Shown: one piece after another, positions 35,801-47,800 of the stretch | Position numbering within the stretch: position 1 is the first letter of the stretch | How the letters are laid out: each line of letters opens with the position of its first letter | From: Chimonanthus salicifolius | Taxonomy: Eukaryota; Streptophyta; Magnoliopsida; Laurales; Calycanthaceae | NCBI GenBank assembly: GCA_013350335.1 | Contig: CM023535.1 | Span: 31,714,991-31,778,990, forward strand | Length of the DNA stretch: 64,000 bases | Direction: 5' to 3' | Translations under genes and position numbers: made by a program | Notes under the pieces: generated by a model | What the model was told of the DNA's origin: nothing | The model's input: the letters and a program-made list of their open reading frames with translations, nothing else | The model's database searches: none

Positions 35801-38800
35801 ATAGTAGAGGAAGAGCAGCTCTAAAGAGGGAGGATCCGTGACAAAGGTCCAACGGATTCCCAAAAAAAAAAAATTTTTTTTTTTTTTGAAATCAACCTTG
35901 CTCAATACCATGTAGAAAAGGAATATGAAAATAAGGAAAAAGGACAGAGACAGAGATAGAATGTAGAAGCAAAGAATTATCTCTGTCAATATATTGATCA
36001 TATATTCCTCTTAGAGGATACAGTGTTTAAATAGAAAATATAGAGACAATCTAGGGAACAAAAAAGGAAATACAATAACTGTATCCTAAATACTATCTAT
36101 TTGTGTTGACCTTCAATATACAATGAATCTAGACATTAACTGGGGCCCACATCACTAGACATGTGACGTGTGGGTCCTACAACAGAGTGAGTCCCTCACA
36201 TGCTACGCGTTGTAGGCGCTCTCATAGCTATATCACACATTTGATGTGCGTTGATGCACAGGGCTAGATACTCGTTTACCCCATGGAGATGGTACTAGCT
36301 TTGTAAGACGCGGTCCGACCGCCTTAAAACTTGACTAATCACTCATGAGCTGAAGGGATGCAGGGCGAGATAGACTTGATCACGCCAGTCATGAGTCTCC
36401 CGCTTAGTAAGTCATGGGCCCTAAGTCTTGCTAGGGATCATGGTATTTTATGATTTGATATTATTGCCACAATCACGTAGTGATTCATGTGAATGTTGTT
36501 CTTACAGATAGAAGTTCTCCTGGTAGATGATGTGTTCCCTGCATGAGTTATACCCATGGATGGATTATACCCATGGAGGGATTATATTCATGGATGATTT
36601 ATACCCATGGATAGATGATACTCACTGATGGAGTGTTACCAAAGATGGATGATTAGTCACATGGATGTTGTTCCCATGTAGACATATTGGATTCATGCCT
36701 TAATATTGATTATATGGTAGGCATATTAGCTCCATGATAGACATGTTGGTCCCATGATAGACGTATTGGTCTCATGGTAGACTTGATGGTTCCATGGATA
36801 GATATTATTCCCATGGAGGGTCATTCTCATGGATGGTTATCCTCATAGAGGGCATTGTGACCATGGATGTATATTATTACTATGGATGGATATTCTCACA
36901 GAGGGCATTGATTCCCTAGGTGATTGGACCCATATTTAGAGTATTGTCGCCGAGAAGGGATGTAGTACTTATGTCCGTGTATAAGTCCCATGGTTGATGG
37001 TTTATCCCATGAGTGACATAGACTCCATGGTTGACGGTATTCCCATGGTTGGTATAGACCTGTTATTGGCTAGACCCATGATGGGTGAGACATATTTTAT
37101 TGATGAGGCCCACAGATGGGCACTAGAATGTCCTAGTGTGACATCATGAATAGCATTATGTTAGTCCTATGAAATAAGTGAAATTAGAACTATGCAAGAT
37201 CTGATCTCCAATGGAGTACGTAGGCAGCTGATGATTCAGTTTAATCAATCCAAGGGTCCAATAAGTCCTAGGATCCGCAGGGATCTTGTTACACGTGTAG
37301 GTGTCACGTGTTTGTACTATGAGTTATGCATGCTTCAGAGTTTAAAAAAAAAAATATTGTTTCTCAAGTGCCCATTGGGTTGGGGCGTGACACAAGTCCA
37401 CCATAATATTTGATCAACTTGGTTCAAGTATTTAGCAAGTCAATTCCGTCCAAAACTTGAAAGGAATAACACTAATTAACTACTAAGAATTAGCAATTTG
37501 AACTGTTGAGAAAATAAATACTTTACGTAATTGCAACAAAAAAACAATTCATCAAAAATTTCCAAATCAATCAAAATCTCTAAACCATAATTCAAAAATC
37601 ATCCAGATCTTGAGTCAGCCTGACCCAATGGGAGGAACGAAAGCTAAGCAAAAAACTAGTATACATGAGGTTTTGACAAGAATAGTCGACTAGTCAAATC
37701 TTGGTGAAAATGAGGCTTAAGTAGATCAATTTAAGCTACTCCACCAATTTGTTGATGTGGATGTAGGAGTGGCAACTTTTTACCCGACCGAAAAGATAAC
37801 CAAGTTTTGGTCATGCATTTCTTAAAAAAATAATAATAATAATAATTGACCCGGCCCGGCCTGACCCAAAATAAATTTGGGTCGGGTTGGGTAAAGGGGT
37901 CCTAAACCCAAACTCAATCCAAACCCAACCTGAATTGAATTAAAATTAATATTTAAATAATTTATTTATCTTGTACTTATTAATTTAGCCCATGTATCCC
38001 ACTAAGTGAAAAAGTATTAGTTTATAGCTAAGTTCTTTTATGTTTCACTTTCTATTAAAAAAAAATTCCTCTCATTTTCAATTTTTTTAAATTTTTTTTA
38101 TATAAATGCAGGTCAAGTCGAGTTGAAGTTGGCTTTCTTAGTTCTCCACTTCCACTCAATCCTACCAAAAACATGTCCTTGATCAGTCAACAACTTCTCA
38201 AATCCTTTTATAAGACTCTAATCCAAGCATGCAATGCCCATGCCCCCCTCCTCTCTCTCTCTCTACCTTTTATATGCAAACCTTCAGTACTTTATACTAG
38301 AGCTCTTTTTGACCCTATGCAAAATCTTTTTCCCTTTTTAAATGATATTTTTTGGTTGAAATAAAAGGTAGTTACATGCATTGTTAAAATTTTACGATAC
38401 AAAATTTGTATCTTACTGAATCACATATGATTTAATAAGAGGAGCAATTCTTATGTATTTAGAAATCTTACAATTCCTATGGACAATAGAGTTTTGGGGC
38501 TATTTGAAAGCTGAAAGCATTACACTTTTGGTTTTGATGGTTTTTAACGCTTGAGTTGTTGGGTTTCTAGGATTTTTTTCCTTTTTTTGGTGGGGGAGAC
38601 TTTTAGTTTGTTATTGGCTTTTTACAACATAAGTTGGTGTGTAAAGTGGTGCCTAGAAACTGGAAATTTGGAATTTGAACTCCAATGAATAGTCATTACT
38701 TTCTCGAATAATGAATAGTCATTTATTTTACGACATTTTGCAATATATATGAAATGTCACTTAATATTGAAAAAAAATTGCAGAATTGCTCATACTATTA

Positions 38801-41800
38801 CTTTTTAGATATCTCATATATTATCAAAGATTCCCAAAGGTGCCTTATCTTAAGGTACCTCCATGTGGGCCCACATGGGTTCTTGTGGATAAGTTAGTTG
38901 GAAAGGTCTTACCTTGAATAAGATGCCTATAAAAAATACTTTGATCGGATAAGTAAAGTCATCTTTTTTAAGGTCTCAAAAATTCAATTTTATCCAATAG
39001 TGTAAACTTTTTTTGAGTTGGACCAATGGTCCATCAAACTCAAAATGGGGTCAAATTGGGTAATCGAATTCACAGGATGTAGGTGGGGAGGGGTGTAATT
39101 GGGACCGAGGTGAGCCGACAAGGCCATCACACCATGAAAGTTTCATGAGGTGACCACCTTAGAGGGAAATTGTTATCTTATATATTGTTGCAATATATTT
39201 TATATATTTTCAATATAAACACAAATCTGTGGTTTATGATTCAAGACATAAAATAATTTTAGGATACAATTCAATTTTCACGGCATTGGTCATATCAGAA
39301 AGAAGAGAGAGGATACAAAACACCTCCAGCCTAGGGGTAGACAAAGGGGGAAAAAAAAGGGAAGAGAAAGACTATAGAAGAGAGGCTCTCGGGTGAGCTA
39401 AATGGTCCACATCTGCATGATTAGAGGGATCAATCTTTAGGCAAGTCAAACCTTGAGCTCAAAAATGTCACAGATTTCAGAACTAAAATCTGATAAGTGC
39501 CAAGGGCAAGAGCTTGAAGAACACCAGCTGATTGTCTTTTAGAGTCTTCTAGAGACTTTTGCAGAAGTTAATAATGTTTCAGTAACGGAGCGCATATGTA
39601 ATTTACACACTGCCCCAAGTGAAAAAAAAAAAAAATTCAATGTGTCCATTCTGACAAAACACTAAATTGGCTTATTTATTGGGCTACAAGTAAATACAAT
39701 CTTAACAATGTAAAAGTAAAGAATCTAAAGAGCCAAGAATTTCAAAACAAATCAAGTGAATTCCTTCAAAATTATATAAGTTCCTGTAAATGTTAAGAAG
39801 CAAAAAAATGAGAAGAACCTGCTGCCAAGTTGTATCGACCAGCGGTTGTCGCCGGGCATCACCAGCATCAAAGTCGAGCACCCCATGATCTCGTAAACGT
39901 ATCTGTATGTTGGAAAGAGGTTGAAAGTAGCAGATATAAGAGTAATCCATCTGAAGATTTGTGAAAAAATATTTTGAAATTAAAAGAAGATGGTGATAAC
40001 AAACTCGCAGAAATGCTCGAACTCTTTGCAAGTTTCCAACAACACCACCAAGAGCAGCCTACAACAAGAGAGGGAATTATCGTGAACAGTTAACAAGAAG
40101 TTGCCCAAATATACACAATGATGATGATAATGATGATGATGATCGACATCATTGTTGTCGTTCTCATCCTCATCATCATCGCCATTATTGCCCTTTCAAA
40201 CAAAGAGCTAAAAGACGTACACAATGAAAAAAAATACACCAGATCAGGGTATAACACAAACAAATACTTTTATCTCAATACCTAAATCTCCAAAAGCTAG
40301 AAAACCAACTCTTTCCAAGAGAGAACAGCTGTGACTTTCCCGAAGGCTTGAATATCTTCTCAAGCTCTTTCTCTAGTTCACCTTTATTTACCACTAGGGG
40401 TGTTCATTTGTCCGAACTTGACCCGTGACAGGCCCGAACCCAACTTAAATAAATGGGCTTGAACAAGACTTTTGTCTAATGGGATGGGCTCTAGCTTTTA
40501 CATAAAGCCCGTTGAGCTTTTAGTCTCATTTATTTTTTTTATATTATATACATAAATAACAAGGTCACATCTAGTATTGTTTTTATTCTTTTAATTTTTG
40601 TTTTGTAAATTGAAAATGTAACTGTACAGATTGAAAACAAAATAAAGACCCATCACTCAATCTCAACGGTCAAAATTACCAAGTGTTGAATCTTGTCAAG
40701 AACATCTGCCAACTTTGAATATTGAGATTAAGTTGCTAGAAATTGAATTTTAGGCCGAAATTTTAATTATAGGTATGTTTTCAAACTGTACAGTTAGATT
40801 TTTAAGTTACAAAATAAAAAATTTAAAAAAAATAAAAAAAAAAGGGCCAGGTGGGAAATGAACAGGGTTTAAATGACGGGCATGGACTTTGGCTTTAAAA
40901 GCTCGATGGGCTATGGACGAGTTCGTGCTTTTGTGACAAAGCCCAACCTGAACCCGACCTGTGAACAAGCATGTTTACCACCAATCTAGTTACTATCTAA
41001 GGGGATTCAAGGCATGCTATTAAATGGGCATTATTATTTACTGCATGTGCAAACCATCTATATAGAAGGCAATGGGCAAATGATTAATTTACAAGTGATT
41101 TTCTCACAGGTTTCCACTTTCAAGTAGGGTAAGAAAGGTTACCAATTATCTTGTGGGTGATGGACTACACTATTTTCTTCGTTTTTTTTTATTCAGTTGT
41201 TCTTGTTCCATTTGCTTCTTGTTTATAAATAACGTATGCCATCATTATTTTATAAAAAAAATGATGGTTCCCAAAAGGTGATTGGTTTAAACTAGTTTAG
41301 ACTACTAAAGATCTAGCACCCCTGCCAATACAAGTCAAACAAACAAAAATACAAGTTTCTCACAATCAAGATTTATATAGTACCTCATAAGCATATCCCT
41401 AATGAATCTGACACTCTGAAAGGCAAAAATTACAGCAAAAGGAATATATATATAAAGGGAGAGTATTCTTGCCTGGGCAGGATGACTTTGGATGGTGTCC
41501 ATGACATATTTCTCATGTCCCCATTCCAGGTGGCACCTTGCCCCTATTACCAGTGACATTTTTCTAGAAACTTTGCGCTGAATAGCTGAGTCCTCTCCTA
41601 CCAAAGTCTGAAACAGATGAAAATGAGAATATGCACGATTACATCATTTCAAAAGAGTGTGGAACTTATACAAGACGAGCTAAGACAAAGTAGGCTGATG
41701 CATTGACCACCTTGGAACAAAATGGAATAACACCATTTTGAGGAGTATGGAATTGATATGTAAAGACTAAAGACATATGGCAGAGGTGGATGTTTATACT

Positions 41801-44800
41801 CATCAAAGCTCCTGGCCTTTTCATTGACTACTTGAAAGCAACAGTCAAAAGGTTCAGACAAACATAAATTAACTAGTATACCTGAATCAGGTGCCATATC
41901 TTCTGCATGCTTACTGATTTTCCACCATGTGAATCCAAGCTTAAACCTTCATATGCAAGCCTAAAAGCTGTAGCAGGCTATGAAAAAAAATATATATAAA
42001 TTGAAATGCCAGAATTTCAAGTTCTCTAAATACATATATACCAACTATGATCTAAATATAAACTTAATCAGTCACTTATAAATGAATGCTAATGGACAAA
42101 TAGCCATGGGTTTATTTTAGTCATTGGTTGAAAAGATGAATATTCCAATGAAAGAAGTTCTTGTTTGTGGCAAAGGATAGAAGTTTGCATCATCTTACAC
42201 ATGCCATGAGTGGGATACACAACGAACAAGGTCATCTCTCCAGAGAACAAAGGACCACACTGTACTCCTTTTTAGAAAGGACACATTACAAGGACCCACA
42301 TGCATACCTCAATGCGAGAAACATGTCCAATTTGGAGTACATTATGGTGGTGATGAAAGGTCAAAGGATGACTATAGAATAATACTAAAAGGTGCACATG
42401 GTCAAATAGTTGAACAGAACATGGTAATGTCTTGGAAATTGTTTTGAAAATCGAATTGTTACTCATCATCGTTGTCGTCGTCATCATCATCGTAATTAAG
42501 CCGAAATCCCATTTATTTGGGGTCCAATTTTCATGTTTTACTTCTCCACTTCACCCTGTCAAAAACCATAATGTCCGACACTCCACTATCTATCATGCCC
42601 TTTTATCCCTTCCATCGACATATTCAAAGGTCTACCTCGTCTCCTAGTGCCTACTATTTCCAACCTCTCAACTCTATGTGTTAAAGCCATCTCAGGTCTT
42701 CTACTTACATGCCCAAACCACCTTGAACGGATTTCCCTTAGGTTGTCCTTAATTGGTGTTATTTTTAAATTACCTCTAAGTGAGTCATTCCTAAACCTAT
42801 CTTTTAGTGTTAAACTACTCATCCAATGCAACATATGCATCTTTGTTACCTTAACTATATTTGTTTGTTTTTTCTTCATTGCCCAAAACCAACTCCGTAA
42901 AGCATTGCAAGTCTAATAACCGTTTTATAGAATCGCCCCTTTGAGCAATTTGGAACTATTTTATCACATAGGACTCCAGTGGCTTGTTTACATTTCACAC
43001 AACCAGCTCCCATCCTATTAAGGATATCTAAGTTGTATCCACTATGAGACTTTACCATAGAGCCCAAGTATCTAAACTTGTCGCATTGCATTACTAAGTC
43101 ATCTCTAATTTTTATCCGATCACCCTCCCCATCTTTAACACCAAAAGTCAAAATGTATTGTTAAATTATTATATGTCATGAATAGTAACTCTTGAGTTTT
43201 ACAACCTAGAACCACAAGATTTCATAATTTTTCCAAAAACATATAGATATATAATATAACATTTTTTTTTAAAGATAAAATAAATATTATCAGACTCGAA
43301 TCGTATTGTGAATCAGTCTAGGGGTGTGAATCGTGAATCGTGAATCAGAAAGTGTAGAATCGTAAGATTCAAAACCATTTTTTTTAATTATTATTTATAT
43401 TATAATTATATATAAAATGACATAGAATAATAAGATCCTTTGTTCAATTCCTCATAATATATAAGTTTAGCATGAAAATTTGATACTACGTAGATTTTTC
43501 AAAAATGTTCAATTTATTGTAGCAGACATATTTTTAAAGTATCTAGCATAATTTCAAACAATTTTTATTGTACAGTTAGACACAAATTAAAATATTGAGT
43601 GCATGCAATATTAAATTATGAAAATTAATAATGTTGGTTAGATAGAGTTACAAGAAGGCGGACACCATATATTTTAAAATATCTAACTAGATAATGGAAA
43701 ATATGTTAAAATAGTTAGTGTACTATTTTAAATAACAATTGTTTAATTGAGATGTGTGTTACTTTAAATCATAATTATGTTAAAATAGTTAGTGTACTAT
43801 TTTAAATAATACATGTTTAACAAAAATCTGATTAGTGTAGTTGATAATAAATCAATAGCATTTCAAATTTTAAATAACATTTAATAACATCCATCAAATA
43901 ATTTTTACCAATGTTGTCAAACTTGAATCGTATCATGAATCGGAAATCGAAAATCGCAGAATTGTAAGATTCATAATGTTTTTTTCTAAAATCATTCTAT
44001 AAATTATAAATATACTAAACATCCATTGTTAAATTATTCTATAAAATTATAAAAAATTGGTCAAGCAATTGTCATCCCCAATTTGACACTTATTATCCAT
44101 TGTAAATAGCTATAAAAAAGATACAAAAATATATTAATATGAGAGATTTAAATATAAAGATTAAGTATTGATAAATTTAAGAAATCAATAAATAAATCAA
44201 AGACATTTAAATAAATCTAAATAGCATTCATCAAATAAAAATTATTTTTTAGAGATTTTTATTTTTTTTAAATAGATACAAAAGATTTAAAAAACTAAAA
44301 AAAGGTTTTTTATAAAAATAGAAAAAGATGACAAAAAATAAAAATAAGAAAAAAAAAACTGAAAAACAAGAGAAATAAATATTTAATTAAAAAGAGAAAT
44401 AAACTATATAAAATAAGACTAAAGAACATCACTAGAAAGAAAAAAAAAAAAAAAAAAAGACTAGAACGACATTTAAAACTCGAATAGGAGTCACGAACGA
44501 AAAACGCAACTTAAAACTTAAGACTAGGAGCCACAAACGAAAAAACGAAACTTAAAACTCTAAGAGGCACGAATGAAAAGCCTTGAAATACCGAACCCAA
44601 ACATTACAATGACGGCAACCCTAGGAAATTAGGAATAAAGCGAGCAGCGGAACTTGAAACAAAGGAGAAAGCAAAAACGAAGGGAAGAAAAAAAAAAAAG
44701 CATGTGACGAAATGTGTATGTTCTACTTTCCTTCTTCCTCCTATCTCAAGACTTTTCTTCTTCTTTTTTTTCCTCTTCTAAAGGAATCGAGAGAGTTTCC

Positions 44801-47800
44801 AATTCAAGGGGTTGACTCGTATCGTATGATTTTAGACCTTTTGCGATGTCACAGCCCGACCCAACAGACACGTGAGAAACAATAATATTTTTTTTTTTTT
44901 GAAGCATACACAACTCATAGTCCAAACACATGACACCTACACGTGTTGTGAGATTCCTACGAATCACAGCACTTATTGGACCCTTGATTTGATCTGAATT
45001 ATGCTGCCTTCGTACTCCAATGGAAATCAGATACTGCGTAGTTCTCAATTCATTTATTTCATGGCACCAACCTCGTGTTAATCATGATGTCACATCAAGA
45101 CATTTTAATTACCCAATCGTGGGCCTTATAGTAAGATAGATCTCATCTATCACAGGCCTAGCCAATCACGGGTCTATACCAACCATGGGAACATCGTCAA
45201 CCATGGAGTCAATGTCACACATGGGATAAACCTCAACCATGGGACCTATACCCGAACATAAGTACATCCCTCTTCGGGGACAATACTCTAAATATGGGTC
45301 CAATATTCTATGGAATCAATGCCCTCCGTGGGAATACCCATCCACGGTATACAATACTCATCCATGGTCACAAAACCCTTCATGGGAATAACCATCCATG
45401 GGAAAATAATATCTATCCATAGAACCGTCACGTCCACCATGAGACTAATATGTTTACCATGAGACCACTATATCTATCATGGGGTCAATATGGCTACCAT
45501 ATAATCAATATCTAGGCATGAATCCAATATGTCTACTATGGGAACAACATCCATGGGACTCATCATCCATCCCTGGAAACTCTCCATTAATGAGTATCAT
45601 CTATCCAAGGGTAATAACCATCCATGAATATAATCACTCCATGGGTATAATCCATTCATGGGCATAACTCATACATTCGTAGAACCAATATGTCCATCAT
45701 AGGACCAACAGGTCTATACATAAGACCAATACATCTACTATGAGACCAACATGTCTAACATAAGACCAATACGTCTACAATGAGACCAACAGATCTACCA
45801 TAAGACCAACATCCGGGCATGAATCCAAACCACCATGGGTATACACATCCATCTCTGGTAACACTCTATCTGTGAGTATAATCTATTCATGGGTATAAAC
45901 CATCCATGAATATAATTCCTCCATGGGCATAACTAATCCAGGGGCACATCATCAACCATGAGATCTTTTATCCGTATGAACAACAATCGAATGAATCACT
46001 ACGTGATTGTAGCAACAATATCAAATCATCATATCATATCATAAATATACCACGACCCCTAGCAAGACTTAGGGCCCATGACTTACTAAGCAGGAGACCC
46101 ACGACTGGCGTGATCAAGTCTACCTCGCCCTGCATCCCTTCACCTCATGGGTGATTCAGTCAAGCTCTAAGGCGGTCGAACAACGTCTAACGAAGCTAGC
46201 ACCACCCCCATGGGGTAAAATTGTATCTAGCTCTGCACATCAACGCACATCAAGTGTGCTAAATAGCCGTGAGAGTGCCCTCCAGCGCGTAGCATGTGAG
46301 GGACCTACTCCTCGATGGCAACCCTACGGGACCAAGTCTCCGTAGCCGACCCCACCGTCCTGAATCTCTCTCTGGAACGGTCAGTCAACCATCATAATCA
46401 CGTGAGGGATGTACCCATACCACGTCTCAATATCAAGTGACCAAGTCACATATACATCTCAATGTCACAGTCTCCGTATGTTCAAATCGAGGCTCCCACG
46501 GTCTCACGGCTACTCTAGGCCTTATTCATGGAATCTATATACTTATCTCATCCTTTTAACTATACAAAGGTGAGACACAATGATCTACTAATCGGACAGT
46601 TTCCTTTTTCAACGGACCGAGGCATAACATTATCAATATCACGTGAGGGACATATCCATACCACATCTCAATCATCAATATCACGTGAGGGACGCACCCA
46701 TATCACGCCCCAATATAATCAATATCACGTGAGGAACGCACCCATACCACGTCTCAATCATCAATATCACGTGAGGGACGCACCCATATCACGCCCCAAT
46801 ATAATCAATATCACGTGAGGGACACACCCATACCACATCTCAATATAATCATCACGTGAGGGATGTACCCATACCACGTCTCAATATAATCAAGTGACCT
46901 ACTCACATACATCTCAATGTCAAAGTCCTCATCTGTCTATCTTAAGAATTTTCACAATTTTCTTGCCACTCTAGGCTTTACTCGAGTAACAAACATATAT
47001 TTCTCATCATATCGGGACTCTCAAGACATCATAACCTCTTCGGGCCGCCTTTGATGTATCTATCATCTACCATTAGGGTCTATATTAGGGAAGGTATATC
47101 CCACCTATCCCTTTCTATCATTCACATTTGCTCAACATCTTACATCATCCTTAATATAAATGGATGACAGAATGCATCTTTTGATCGAGCTGAGGTACAA
47201 TGCTCTCAGTTGCCTACGTACCACATAGTGGATCAGATCAACCATAGTTCATCATTTTCACATTTGGGTTAACATTGGGAGTGGTCCTACTTTTACTTTG
47301 GGGAAATCAAAAAAGGCTTTCTTAGCATTTACATTGCATTCTCAATCATGCTAGCCCATCCCCATTGTAGCACAAGTTAACCCCCTTGCGTTCTAAGATA
47401 ATTGACCTTAACTCACCAATATCACTTAGTCTAATCCTTTTATCAAGTTCCTCTTCAAATCATGGAAATTTGTTCTACACAGGGTTAAGTCGATCCCCCA
47501 CAACCAAGGTTGTCAAAATCGGATTGTATCGTGAATCAGTCTAGGGGAGTGAACCGTGAATCGTGAATCGTAAATCGTTGAATCGTAAGATTCACAATAT
47601 TTTTTTAATTATTATTTATACTATAATTACATATAAATGACATAGAATAATAACATACATTATTCAATTCCACATGATATATGGGTTTAGTTGGCATGAA
47701 AATTTCATATTATATAGCTTTTCAAAAATGTTCAATTTATTATAGCAGACATATTTTTTAAAAGTGTCTAGTACAATTTCAAACAATTCTTATTATACAG

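Larger units (their letters stand above)
30695..36184 (-). mobile_element. Near full-length Copia retrotransposon
   Basis: Both LTRs are present: 36184-35911 (5') and 30962-30695 (3'), TGTTGTRGGACCCACACG...TTTTCTACA. They differ by about ten substitutions and a 6-bp indel by eye. The primer-binding site TGGTATTGAG is at 35910-35901; the polypurine tract CAGCTTGAGGGGGAG precedes the 3' LTR. Gag, protease, integrase, reverse transcriptase and RNase H follow in Copia order but with several stops and frame changes. Flanks are GAGCA and GAGTG, an imperfect duplication. Comparison with the other giant LTR copy shows GAGGAGT at the target. It is inserted in the giant solo LTR, same strand as NUP93. 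Confidence 0.9.
28139..37392 (+). mobile_element. Giant Gypsy-like solo LTR, copy 1, split by a Copia element
   Basis: The LTR starts TGTAATGGCCCAG and ends GGTTGGGGCGTGACA, with a perfect CAAGT duplication (28134-28138 and 37393-37397). Without the Copia at 30695-36184 it is about 3.76 kb. The ends TGTAAYG.. and GGGGCGTGACA and the large size recall LTRs of the Tekay/Del chromovirus group, which is an inference. Blocks ending GTACGTAGGCARCTGA occur twice (about 29020 and 37205). It is homologous along its length to 44847-49600 in reverse. It has no coding capacity. Confidence 0.82.

Noticed and set aside
37765..38130. Possible third MITE with GGGTCGGGTTGGG blocks
   Set aside because: No paired end or duplication could be located.
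46151..46818. Plus-strand open frames in the giant LTR, one with repeated HVRDAPI units
   Set aside because: They are the translation of the CACGTG tandem array and related non-coding repeats.
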